A stretch of DNA of 64,000 nt from NCBI RefSeq assembly GCF_003028855.1, contig NZ_CP028324.1, positions 1,240,001 through 1,304,000 on the forward strand, written 5' to 3'. The stretch comes from Pseudoduganella armeniaca (lineage in GTDB: Bacteria > Pseudomonadota > Gammaproteobacteria > Burkholderiales > Burkholderiaceae_D). Shown here piece after piece: positions 18,136 through 28,400 of the stretch (its first letter is position 1; each line of letters begins with the position of its first letter). The position numbers and the translations under genes were made by a program. Under the pieces are notes generated by a model that was not told the DNA's origin, ran no database searches, and worked only from the letters and a program-made list of their open reading frames with translations.

Positions 18136-18169
18136 AAGGACCCAGGCTCCTACACCCGGGTCCTTCTTT
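18136..18169 (+). terminator. Terminator after nrdB copy 1
   Basis: Stem AAGGACCC/GGGTCCTT (18136-18143, 18158-18165) followed by CTTT; A-rich on the other side, so possibly bidirectional. It closes the first nrdAB operon 12 bases after its stop. Confidence 0.75.
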
Positions 18170-18280
18170 CCGCTAACGAAGGTGGCTTAGCGGGTGCCCA
18201 ACTAAAGTACAGTCAGGACGTCAGAGTCGTTCACTATACCTTAGAAGTGCACTAACAGTCCACCACCTAGACTGGAGGTG

Positions 18281-18433
18281 ATGTATGTGCGTCGCATAAA
18301 CGCAAGACCAGCCCCTGCTGGGTTTCGCTGGGTCTGTTGCCGATTCCGCAAAGTACGAGGTTCCTCAAATCGCGTGCTGGATGCGCATCAGTACGGCTAC
18401 GAAGCTTGGTGTTTTCTAGTACGGGCTAAGTAA
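18281..18433 (+). CDS. Small basic hypothetical protein, 50 aa
   Basis: A 50-residue frame with a strong GGAGG (18274-18278) and start ATG at 18281, or GTG at 18287, which gives better spacing. The product is rich in Arg, aromatic residues and Cys: PAPAGFRWVCCRFRKVR followed by LDAHQYGYEAWCFLVRAK. The pattern of aromatic residues and the YGYEAWCFLVR end look like small conserved hypothetical proteins I associate with Burkholderiales genomes and prophages, but I cannot name a family. A CACCT (18264-18268) could pair with the AGGTG of its ribosome site. It sits in the lower-GC insert between the two nrd copies. Confidence 0.5.
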   Translation: MYVRRINARPAPAGFRWVCCRFRKVRGSSNRVLDAHQYGYEAWCFLVRAK

Positions 18434-18435
18434 CG

Positions 18436-18458
18436 GTAGGGGGCATAACGCCCCCTAC
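18436..18458. other. Perfect 9-bp hairpin between two small genes
   Basis: GTAGGGGGC (18436-18444) pairs with GCCCCCTAC (18450-18458) around ATAAC. It begins 2 bases after the 50-aa gene stop and 28 bases before the DUF2188 gene. Without a T run it is more likely an RNA processing or stability element than a full terminator. Confidence 0.6.
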
Positions 18459-18486
18459 TCTATGCACTTCAAACTAAAGGTAAAAA

Positions 18487-18714
18487 ATGACTAAGAGATC
18501 AAATCATCACGTCGTGCCACACAAAGACGGTTGGGCTGTACGCCGCGAGAATTCCGATCGCGTGAGCGGAACATATCCCACTCAAGGAGATGCAATCAGG
18601 GGTGGAAGGGAGATATCCAAGAACCAACGTACGGAGCTTGTGATCCATCGTCCGAATGGTCAGATTCGAGAGAAGGACAGTCACGGTAATGACCCATCGC
18701 CACCAAAAGGCTAA
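18487..18714 (+). CDS. DUF2188 protein
   Basis: A 75-residue protein covering a whole DUF2188 domain: HHVVPHKDGWAVRRENSDR at the start, then GDAIRGGREISKNQ, TELVIHRPNGQIREKDSHG and PPKG at the end. The domain is a small beta-alpha fold of unknown function, widely carried on accessory DNA. AAGG lies 7 bases before the ATG. It has its own terminator (18734-18759). It lies in the 0.7-kb stretch between the first nrdAB operon and the partial second one. Confidence 0.85.
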   Translation: MTKRSNHHVVPHKDGWAVRRENSDRVSGTYPTQGDAIRGGREISKNQRTELVIHRPNGQIREKDSHGNDPSPPKG

Positions 18715-18733
18715 GCGACGGTCATAAACACCC

Positions 18734-18759
18734 AAGAGCCTGCGCATGCAGGCTCTTTT
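18734..18759 (+). terminator. Terminator of the DUF2188 gene
   Basis: AAGAGCCTGC pairs with GCAGGCTCTT (10 bp) around GCAT, ending in TTTT at 18756-18759. Confidence 0.85.
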
Positions 18760-18873
18760 GCTAAAAGTTCAAAATGGTTATCGCCGAAATAGTTGTTGGC
18801 GCTTAATGGCGTCCCAGTCGGCGAATGGGTGAACCCGATACATCATAACAAGGTCAACTACTACACGCTAAGC

Positions 18874-19886
18874 CCCGCAACGCCAACATGCGCCACCGTC
18901 CGGTCGGCCTGGGCCTAATGGGGTGAAGGGGCTTCCAGGACTGCCTGCACATGATGCGCGTGCCGTACCAGTCGCAAGCGGCGGTGGAGTTCGCCGATAC
19001 GTCGATGGAAGCGGTGTGCTACTACGCCTACTACGCGTCGACCGAGCTGGCGGAAGAGCGCGGCCATTACGCGTCGTACAAGGGCTCCCTGTGGGACCGC
19101 GGCATCCTGCCGCAGGATTCGGTGAAACTGCTGGCGGAAGAACGCGGCGGCTACCTGGAGCAGGACATGTCGGCGTCGATGGACTGGACCCCGCTGCGCG
19201 AGCGCATCAAGCAGTTCGGCATGCGCAACTCGAACTGCGTGGCGATCGCCCCGACCGCGACGATCTCGAACATCATCGGCGTCTCGGCCTGTATCGAGCC
19301 GACGTTCCAGAACCTGTACGTGAAGTCGAACCTGTCCGGTGAATTCACCGAGATCAATTCCTACCTGGTGCGCGACCTGAAGGCGCGCGACCTGTGGGAC
19401 GAGGTGATGATCGCCGACCTGAAGTACTTCGACGGCTCGCTGACCAAGATCGACCGCGTGCCGCAAGACCTGCGCGACATCTACGCCACGGCGTTCGAAG
19501 TCTCGCCGACCTGGCTGGTGGAAGCGGCATCGCGTCGCCAGAAGTGGATCGACCAGGCCCAGTCGCTGAACATCTACATGGCCGGCGCCTCGGGCAAGAA
19601 GCTGGACGAGACCTATAAACTGGCCTGGCTGCGCGGCCTGAAGACGACCTACTACCTGCGCACGATCGCCGCGTCGCACATGGAGAAGTCGACGTCGAAG
19701 ACGGGCGCCCTGAACGCCGTCTCGGCCCACGGCCCAGCCGTTGGCGCCGCGGCAGCCGACAGCGCGGCGGCACCGGCCGTGCCGACCCACTCCGCGCCGA
19801 GCACGGTGCAGGAAGTGCAGGAGGGCGCGGCGTGCTACCTGCGTCCGGGCGACGCGGGCTTCGAGGAATGCGAAGCTTGCCAGTGA
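18874..19886 (+). pseudogene. nrdA: Partial second nrdA, 3' third only
   Basis: From about 18874 the sequence follows nrdA from its ARNANMRHRPVGLG region to the stop. Near 18917-18932 a small indel (net +9 bases) changes GVMG into GLMG followed by a TGA, so the frame is closed before it. The longest open part runs from the ATG at 18951: 311 residues, identical to the end of the intact NrdA, including the ECEACQ redox tail. The active-site Cys587 region and ATP-cone are missing, so it cannot be a working reductase alone. Upstream (18790-18873) only faint traces of nrdA remain, such as GTCAACTACTAC. About 20 third-position differences and no amino-acid change separate it from the full gene. Confidence 0.85.
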
Positions 19887-19967
19887 TTCGTCACTGAGCT
19901 CCGCTGAGCTTCGCCCGACGGGCGCCGGGCTTGCCTGGCGCCTGTCGAGTCGCCATCTATATATGAG

Positions 19968-19990
19968 ACACCATCCCGCGGGGATGGTGT
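19968..19990 (+). other. Hairpin in the nrdA-nrdB spacer, copy 2
   Basis: A 10-bp perfect stem ACACCATCCC/GGGATGGTGT around GCG. Relative to copy 1 (16891-16919) the outer G-C pair has become A-T and the lower stem has become CCC/GGG, so pairing is kept although the bases changed. Confidence 0.65.
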
Positions 19991-20082
19991 ATTTGCTAAA
20001 CCACCCATATCCAAGTACGCCATTTGCCGGGCATCCGGTCAACAGCTATTGAGGATTCAATACAGAACTGAAGGAAACCACC

Positions 20083-21195
20083 ATGCTCTCCTGGGATGAT
20101 GAAGCGGCCGCAGCGCCACGCCAACCACAACTGCCAGCCGGCGCCGCCGGTGACGAGTCCACCGCCGAGCAGGTCGCGCTGCGCGTGAACGCGGACGACA
20201 AGCGCATCATCAACGGCAAGACCGACGTCAACCAGCTGGTGCCGTTCAAGTACAAGTGGGCATGGGACAAATACCTGGCCGGCTGCGCCAACCACTGGAT
20301 GCCGCAGGAAGTGAACATGCAGCGCGACATCGAGCTGTGGAAGAACCCGAACGGCCTGTCCGAGGACGAGCGCCGCCTGGTCAAGCGCAACCTGGGCTTC
20401 TTCGTCACGGCCGACTCGCTGGCCGCCAACAACATCGTGCTGGGCACCTACCGCCACATCACGGCGCCGGAATGCCGCCAGTACCTGCTGCGCCAGGCAT
20501 TCGAGGAAGCGATCCACACGCACGCCTACCAGTACATCGTCGAGTCGCTGGGCCTGGACGAGCAGGAGATCTTCAACGCCTACAACGAGATCAAGTCGAT
20601 CCGCGACAAGGACCAGTTCCTGATCCCGTTCATCGACACGCTGACCGACCCGGCCTTCACCACCGGCACCATTGAAAACGACCAGAAGCTGCTGAAATCC
20701 CTGATCGTGTTCGCCTGCCTGATGGAAGGCCTGTTCTTCTATGTGGGCTTCACGCAGATCCTGGCGCTGGGCCGCCAGAACAAGATGATGGGCGCCGCCG
20801 AGCAGTACCAGTACATCCTGCGCGACGAATCGATGCACTGCAACTTTGGCATCGACCTGATCAACACGATCAAGCTGGAGAACCCGCAGCTGTGGACCCC
20901 GGCCTTCCGCGAGGAGATCAAGGCGCTGTTCCTGAAAGCCGTCGAGCTGGAATACGCCTACGCCGAGGACACGATGCCACGCGGCGTGCTGGGCCTGAAC
21001 GCGACGATGTTCAAGGGCTACCTGCGCTTCATCGCCAACCGCCGCGCCGTGCAGATCGGCCTGGAGCCGCTGTTCGACCAGGACGAGAATCCGTTCCCAT
21101 GGATGAGCGAGATGATCGACCTGAAGAAGGAACGTAACTTCTTCGAGACGCGCGTGACCGAGTACCAGACCGGTGGGGCGTTGAACTGGGATTGA
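20083..21195 (+). CDS. nrdB: Class Ia ribonucleotide reductase, beta subunit, copy 2
   Basis: A complete second nrdB of 370 residues. By direct reading its protein is the same as copy 1, with the radical Tyr149 and the E142/H145 ligands intact. The DNA differs at about a dozen silent positions, for example AAGACG/AAGACC and CTCTTG/CTGCTG. It has its own AAGGAAA ribosome site and terminator. Upstream lies only the truncated nrdA, so its transcript start is not clear: it may come from read-through or an internal promoter. Two identical beta subunits with one full alpha could raise radical-subunit dosage. Confidence 0.95.
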   Translation: MLSWDDEAAAAPRQPQLPAGAAGDESTAEQVALRVNADDKRIINGKTDVNQLVPFKYKWAWDKYLAGCANHWMPQEVNMQRDIELWKNPNGLSEDERRLVKRNLGFFVTADSLAANNIVLGTYRHITAPECRQYLLRQAFEEAIHTHAYQYIVESLGLDEQEIFNAYNEIKSIRDKDQFLIPFIDTLTDPAFTTGTIENDQKLLKSLIVFACLMEGLFFYVGFTQILALGRQNKMMGAAEQYQYILRDESMHCNFGIDLINTIKLENPQLWTPAFREEIKALFLKAVELEYAYAEDTMPRGVLGLNATMFKGYLRFIANRRAVQIGLEPLFDQDENPFPWMSEMIDLKKERNFFETRVTEYQTGGALNWD

Positions 21196-21213
21196 TCCCG
21201 CCAGCGCTAAACA

Positions 21214-21241
21214 AAGCCCGTCCGCTGGACGGGCTTTTTTT
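21214..21241 (+). terminator. Terminator after nrdB copy 2
   Basis: AGCCCGTCC/GGACGGGCT stem (21215-21223, 21227-21235) with loop GCT and a run of seven T. A classic rho-independent terminator. Confidence 0.92.
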
Positions 21242-21259
21242 ATGCACCGCGCGGGCCGA

Positions 21260-21265
21260 TATAAT
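21260..21265 (+). promoter_or_regulatory. TATAAT -10 before the exported protein gene
   Basis: Perfect TATAAT 27 bases before the chosen start at 21293. The matching -35 (TTTTTA at 21237-21242, spacer 17) is weak and overlaps the terminator T run. Confidence 0.5.
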
Positions 21266-21292
21266 GCTCGCTTTTGTCAAAAAGATATCCTC

Positions 21293-22126
21293 ATGCGTCA
21301 TCGTATTTTCCTCTCCCTGCTGCTGTGCGCCAGCGCCGCCACCGCCGGCAGCGCGCCGCCACCCCTGGCCATCACCAGCCAGAGCGACGCCCGCACCATC
21401 ATCCGCGCCGTGCCCGAGGAGGCGGCGACGGACCGCTTCGAGGTGCTGGCGGCCGACAATGAACTGGTCAGCTACGTCGGCCTGTCCGACGGCGACGTCG
21501 GCGGCGTCGTGTTCCGTGCCGGGAAGCTGTACGGCACCCTGACGCGCGCCCAGGCCGACACCTTCTATGCCTGCCGTGGCTATGCGACCGCGCGCCACCA
21601 GTATTGGGCGCAGGACGCCGCGCGCTGGGCGCGTTCGCTGGTGCAGGCCGCGCACCCGGCCACGGACGTCGAGCTGCGCTTCACCGGCAAGTCCACGTTG
21701 AAAAGCATCAAGGCAGTGCTGGACAATCCGGCTATCGGCCAGGTCAAGGCGATCGTCGAGATGGGCACGAATCCGCTCAACGTCGTCAAGGTGCTGTCGA
21801 AGACACGCGACGAGCACCGCCAGCGCGAACACGACAAGGACATGCTGGAAGAGTTGGGCAAGCTGGTACCCGGCGACAGCGAAACGCGCCTGGCCGAGGT
21901 GCTGCATCCGGAAGACCTGACCTTCCTCGAGCGCGGCATCATCATGGCCTACCCGAAGTACTCGGTCGACTTCCTGGTCCGCGACGGCAAGATCCAGGCG
22001 CTGCAGCAGCCCTCGTTCCTGCAGATCGCCCGCGTCAAGTCGGCGCTGTTCTACGCGCCCAATATGCAGTGGGCGCGCTGCACGGCGGAAGCGTGGCCGC
22101 AGGCCGTGCCTGCCGCCCCACAGTGA
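21293..22126 (+). CDS. Exported protein of unknown function
   Basis: A 277-residue protein with a clear signal peptide (MRHRIFLSLLLCASAATAGS, cleavage near residue 18-20). The frame is open further up, to 21242, but the TATAAT at 21260 and the signal peptide both point to the ATG at 21293. The mature part has one Cys in FYACRGYAT and another in WARCTAEAW near the end, which could form a disulfide, and a charged helical middle (TRDEHRQREHDKDMLEELG). I recognise no domain. It is a single gene after the nrd terminator; the 48-bp repeat lies 7 bases past its stop. Confidence 0.7.
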   Translation: MRHRIFLSLLLCASAATAGSAPPPLAITSQSDARTIIRAVPEEAATDRFEVLAADNELVSYVGLSDGDVGGVVFRAGKLYGTLTRAQADTFYACRGYATARHQYWAQDAARWARSLVQAAHPATDVELRFTGKSTLKSIKAVLDNPAIGQVKAIVEMGTNPLNVVKVLSKTRDEHRQREHDKDMLEELGKLVPGDSETRLAEVLHPEDLTFLERGIIMAYPKYSVDFLVRDGKIQALQQPSFLQIARVKSALFYAPNMQWARCTAEAWPQAVPAAPQ

Positions 22127-22133
22127 CCTGACC

Positions 22134-22181
22134 CGCTACTCCGGCACTTCCGCGCTGCGCCATGCAGCCGGTGCCGGCAGC
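22134..22181. repeat. 48-bp direct repeat, left copy
   Basis: 47 of 48 bases match 43889-43936, in the same orientation. The right copy is the last 46 bases of the nucleotidyltransferase gene plus 2 bases; here it stands alone with no coding context. Both copies carry CCGGCAC...GTGCCGG arms. The two copies bracket the Rhs block and the secretion operon. Confidence 0.85.
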
Positions 22182-22436
22182 TCCGCCCATTTACGTCGGG
22201 CCCCCAATCGGCGTCCCCCACCTTGGCCGCCGGCTGCGTCGCCCTCCACGACCCAAGAAATGCGTCCCTGCAATGGGTATTTTATGGCAAGGAAACTTTT
22301 AGAGATTTCCTTCAACTGTTGCTAAAAATAAAAATATTTTAACTAGTGTGAATATTGGTGAGATTTTGCCATGTATTGATGTGCAGAATGTGGACCCTTA
22401 TTCAACTAGAGTCCGGGATTCCGGGCAGGCATAGCG
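22182..22436 (+). other. Non-coding leader of the Rhs gene
   Basis: No gene is seen here. The first 80 bases are GC-rich; from about 22280 the sequence turns sharply AT-rich (runs such as AAAAATAAAAATATTTTAAC), the usual look of a promoter region for a transferred gene. No clear -35/-10 pair could be fixed. Confidence 0.5.
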
Positions 22437-25400
22437 ATGGTCGGAAACGTATTGGTGGCATTGGCTCTTGTGTATCGCGACGTGCGCAAGGCGTTCGGCT
22501 ACGGCTGCTGGTTGTTACTCGTCATGCTGTCGCTGCAGACGAGCGAAGCGAGCGCACAAGCAGTGTTCAGGAGTGTTGCGGTCAGTGCGACGTCCGGGAC
22601 CGCTGATTCAAGCGGCAAGTTTTCCGTGACGTTTTCCGGGTACGTGAAAGCCAGTGTGTCCAACGATGCGGTAGAGAATATATCCATCGTCGAAGGAGCT
22701 ACCTACCTTGACGTTATCACGATCACACCGATGATCAACGACAAAACCGGGATGCCCATCAATACGGAGCGGGCAATCACGAACAAGGTTTTGCTATCGC
22801 CTGGGGTGCATACACTGCGCGTGCTTGCCACCACCGTGTCTGGTGGCGAAGCGGCTTCGCAAAACTTCGTCGTGACCGTCGCCAGCAATACGCCCGTCTA
22901 CAGCGCCAAGCTGCTGTCGGAGAATGCCCCGACGACGATGAATGCAGGCCAGCAGTACAGCATCGCCATGACAGTGCAGAACACGGGCAATACGACGTGG
23001 ACGACCACCTTGCCCGACGCTTACAAGCTCGGCTCGCAGCAACCGAACGACAACTGGACATGGGGCCTGCAGCGCGTGCTGATGTCGGCACCCGTTGCCC
23101 CCGGTGGATCGACGACGTTCAATTTCACGGTAACGGCCCCCACGACACCCGGCACGTACAGTTTCGGCTGGGGCATGTTGCAGGAAAACCAGCGCTGGTT
23201 TGCCGACCTGATCAACAAGAGCGTCAGCGTCGTGACCCCGCCACCTGTACGAGGTGGCGAGGTAACGCCGGTGAGCGTGCCCAGCACGATGTACGCCGGG
23301 CAGTCGTACACGGTATCGTTCAATCTGAAGAACACTGGCAACACGACCTGGACGCCGGACGGTGTCCACCCATACTTCCTGGGCTCGCAGAATCCGGAGA
23401 ACAACACGATTTGGAACTCAGGGCGGGTAGCCCTGGCATCGCAGTTGGCCCCGGGCGCCAGCCGCACGATCAGCTTTACGGTCACGGCGCCGCAGACGCC
23501 CGGCCAGTACGATATGCGCTGGCGGATGGTGCACGAGCAGGAAGCCTGGTTCGGTAACACCACCTCGTCCCTAATCACCGTGACCGAGGCGCTGCCGACA
23601 GTCACCCTGAGCAGCCCATCCAACGGCGCGACCTATACCGCCAGCGGCGGCACGGCAACGGTGTCCCTGAGCGGCAGCGCGGCCGGCACGGCCGGCGCCA
23701 CGATTTCACGCCTGGAATTCTTCGACGGCGCCACATCGCTGGGCTATGTCGCCAGCACGAGCATCAGCCTGAGCAAGGCGCTGGCGGTCGGCTCGCACAC
23801 GATCGAGCTGCGCGCCACCGACAACCGCGGCAAAGTGAAAAGCGCGTACGCCACGATCACCGTGGCCGGCCCCGCGCCGACGGCCGCGCTGTCGGCCCCG
23901 GCCAACAATGCGGCGTACGTGATCGCCAGCGGCAGCACGGTCAACGTACAGGTGGCAGGCAGCGTCAGCAGCAGCGGCACGATCTCTAAGCTGGAAGTGC
24001 TGGACGGCACCACCCCGATCCATACCACCAGCGGCAGTTCCGTCAACGTGGCGCTGGCGCTGGCCGCCGGCAAACACGCTCTGCGACTGCGCGCGACCGA
24101 CAGCACGGGCCAGGTCGGTACCAGCGCTGTTTCCAACGTCAGCGTATATGCCACGACCGCCGGCAAAGCCGCCGAGTTCGTCTCGCAAAGCATGCCGACG
24201 AGCTTGCGTGCCGGGCAGCCGGTCACGTTCAGTGTGTCGATGATCAACACCGGCACGACCACGTGGAGCGAAGGCGAAAAATACCGGCTGGGCTCCCAGA
24301 ATCCGCAGGACAACCGTACCTGGATCCAGCGCGTCTACCTGAGCAATGCGGTCGCACCGGGCCAGGTGGGCGTGTTCACCGCGACCGTGACGGCGCCACA
24401 GGCACCGGGCACCTACAATTTCCAATGGCGCATGCTGCATGAATACGTGACCTGGTTCGGCGCGATGACCGATAACGCCACCGTGACCGTGGCAAGCGGT
24501 GCGGGGCCGACGGCGACGCTGACCGGCACGCCGACCAATGTCCGCGTGAGCGGCGCGAACACGGCGGCGGTGACGCTGACGGGCAACGGCAGCCGCAGCG
24601 GTGGCACGGTCAGCAAGCTCGAGCTGTTCCAGGCCAACGTCACCGCGTTCTACCCGGCCACGCCGATCAAGACGTTGACGGGCTCGTCGTCCTCGCTGGC
24701 GCTGAGCGCTTCGCTGAACCTGCCAGCCGGCGTTCATTTCTTCAAGCTGCGCAGCACTGACAGCGCCGGCCTGCAGACGGAATCGGTACCGGTAGTCGTC
24801 AACATCACCAACAGTGCCTTGCTGGGTACCATCGGCGGCGTGCGTACCAATGCGGCGGGAACGGCCGAACTGTACGGCTGGACCTGCCAGCCGGGCAACG
24901 CCGCGGCGCTGAACTACAAGGTCTTGCTGGACGCGCCGAGTCTCGATGCTGGCGGGGTCGAGCTGACGACCGGTGTCGCCAACGTGGCCACCGAACTGGA
25001 CAACGCCAGCGTGCAGTCGCAATGCGCGACGCCGGGCAATGCCCACCACTTTGTCGTCAACCTGAGCACTTATCTCACGCAGTATGCCGGCCGCCGCCTG
25101 TACGTATGGGCCGAAACGGCCGACAAGGCGACGATGGTCTCCCTGCCGTGCGCGGAAAACAACTGCACGATGCCGGGCACGACGCGCGTCGGCATCACGA
25201 CGCCGACGGCCAACGCCACCTTCGTCTATCCGGCGCCAGCATTCCTCAAAATGAAGCTGACGAACTACAGCGGCACGTTCGACGAGGTCGGCTTCTTCGT
25301 CAATGGTCAGTGGATCGCGGCGCAGCCGGATGGCGCGGCGGGCGAGTACTCGGTGCAGAAGACCGGGCTGGCCGCCAGTACCACGCCGTATACCGTGTAT

Positions 25401-28400
25401 GCGGTGGCGCGACAGGGCAGGACGGCGATTCAGAGTGCGGTGGTGCCGTTCTATGTCAGCAACGCTGTTTCGACGACGATCACCCTGAACGCGGCAAATG
25501 CCATGACAACGGGGATTGCGCAAGCATTGGCCGCCACCACGACAGGTCAAGTGCAGGGCGTGCAGTTCATCCTCAATGGCTCGGTGATTGCAACTGCGGC
25601 AAGCAATGGTAGTACTTGGTCTGCCGCTTGGACGCCTTCGACCGCTGGAACCTACTCATTGGTTGCACGGGCAATCGACGGTACGGGCGTCAAGCTGGCG
25701 GAATCTGCCCCCTTATCCGTCGTCGTCACTCAAGGTTCAGGCAGTAGCGCATCGCCACTTCCTGTCGCTATCGCTGCGCCACATCTCAACAATCCAGATG
25801 CCGACACGTTACCCGGCTCATTAGGTGTTGGTGCCAGCGGTGGAGCGACTTATGAGATCCAGATCGCTGTCCCACCGGGCAGTGGCGGGCTGACGCCAAA
25901 CCTTTCATTGAACTACTCCGGCGACGCTCCAAACAGTGCATTTGGCCTCGGCTGGTCCTTATCAGGAACCTCCACGATCCAACGTTGTCCACGTACCATT
26001 GCTCAAGACGGTTTCAATGGACGGGTATCCTTTGCGTCCACTGACCGTCTTTGCCTGGACGGACAGCGCTTGGTACTGGTGAATTTGGCTTTGTCGGACG
26101 CAAACTATTGGGCCGACGGTGCTGAATATCGCACCGAAATCGACACTTACGCGCGCATCAGGGCCATGCGCGACGCGGCAGGTAACCGATACTTTTCACT
26201 CGAAGCCAAGGACGGCCGGATATCGTTGTATGGGTCCGGAACCGGTTACGTGCGCCCAATTATCGGTGCTGTCAATAGCGGGGCTCTGGCTCGCCAACCT
26301 GCGGTCAAGTCGGGGGCGCTGGCATGGGCCGTGGACAAAATTTCGGACCGGTCCGGCAATTTCATCAGCTTCGGATATTCGCAGGATGAGACGAGTGGCG
26401 AACACTTGCTTCGAACAGTGCGCTACGGTGGCAATGGCCAGCATGCCCATGCGGCAGTCGAGTTCACGTATGGTCCACGCCCGGACGCCTGGAAGCGCTT
26501 CCTCGACGAGGCGCGTACCGACTTGCGCAGTCTGGTGACGAACATCCGCACATACACTGGCGCCGACCTCGACGGCGGCGTCAACAACGCCACGCTCGTG
26601 CGCAACTATGTACTGCGCTATCAAACCAGCGCTACCAGCGGCCGTAGTCTGTTGGAATCCGTACAACCCTGTGCAATGGTTGGTGCGAGAGAAGTCTGTC
26701 GCGAATCGACCAAGTTTTCTTGGGGACAGCCAGACCCGACGAAAACTGCCGGCTTCGTAAGCAGGGGCATATGGTCTGGCGCACCGGTGTTGACTACATG
26801 GAAGACTCTTCCTAGCGGAGATGCCGGGAAAAACCACGCGGAGTATTTTTCGTTCGCCGATTTCGAACGTGATGGGTTTGCCGATGTACTCGAAAAGCGC
26901 GTTGCGCCCGCGTCGGGAGCGAAGCCTGATACGGAACTTAGCCCTCTGCCGATCGGAACATCACGCACCCAGTATCGCTATTTCCACAATACGGGTACTG
27001 GGTTTGCCGAATATTCCTATGGCCTGAATACGGGCGAGGCATTTGTCGTGCTCGACACCGCTGATTTCAATGGCGACGGCGCACTCGACTTATTGGTATC
27101 GACCAGTGCAGGTCCTAAGGTTTGCCTGTCTCCGTTTGGCAGTGCGACAACGCTTGCCTCCCCTATCCAATTCAACTGCGACAATAACCTGAAGGCGGTT
27201 GGTAAAAATTCCTTGGCAGAGATGCCTTATCTGCTGGACATCCTCGGCGACGGCCGCACTGCTGCGTATGGTCCAATCGGCAGTGATGGCGCAGCCACGC
27301 TCTGCATGCAGCAGCAGTGCATTCAAGACATCAACCCGCCAGCTACGCTGCTGAGTACCCGGTATGGCAACGACGGCACCCCGGATGCAACTCTGCGTAA
27401 CTTCGTCAACATTACGCAATCAGTGGATTTCAGTGGTAGCGGCAAATCTTACGACGTGCGGTGGACCCGTCCACATTACACCGAATATATCCAGGATGCG
27501 GATGGCTCACCGATTTACGTGAATCGCTGGGATAACTTACGGCCTCAGGTTGCGATCTCGAGCGCGACGTATCCAGGGCTCGAAGAGGTGGGCAACATAG
27601 ATGGATACGCGTACGCACCGTACACAATGTCGGGCAAGAATGCGCGCATCCCATACTTGTTCGATGCCCCCGTCCAGATGGCTGGCTTGGCAGCCGACAT
27701 GAATGGCTCCGGCTATAACTCACTTGTCTTTGGTTTCAAGGAGCTTGGTTGGGATGCCAATTACGTCATGTACCACAAGCGTGCGGAGTTCACCGCTTGT
27801 GTCTCCACCGGTCGCGCGCTCGATTGCGGGGTGCGTCAAAAATATAGCGGGGCAAACTACCGTTCCATCCATGCCGTGGGCAATTTCGTTGGCGACGGTG
27901 CGCCGTCGATCCTGGCGCAAACCTGGAATTATCCCGCTGGCGGGGTACCACGCCTTAGCGGCAATCTCGAGATGTGCCGCCTGATGGGTGACGATACGAC
28001 CAACGGCACTGGTACAGCCGACAGCAATATTGTCTGCGTCCCATGGGGCGGCATAACGATGCCCAACGCTTCCGCGTCAGCTGCGGCTGACCAGGTGTAC
28101 TTCCTGGACCTGCTGGGAACTGGACGAACGCAGCTTGTGTACTACCACAGCGGAAAGCCAGACGCGAACTCGCACTGGGTGGAAGACGGCCGCTGGGAAG
28201 TGTTTGAGCCAGTGGACGTTGCCCGCAGCGGCGAGGCGTTGGATCGTATTGTCCGGGTTACTAATGGTTTGGGGCTGGTTTCGTCGGTCGAATACACGGA
28301 CGGTGTCGCACAGCGCGTCGTCACGCTGAGCGGTACAAGCAAGCTCTCCTATCCTCAGTACGCGATCAATATTCCCGCAAAGATCGTGCGGCGACTGCGT

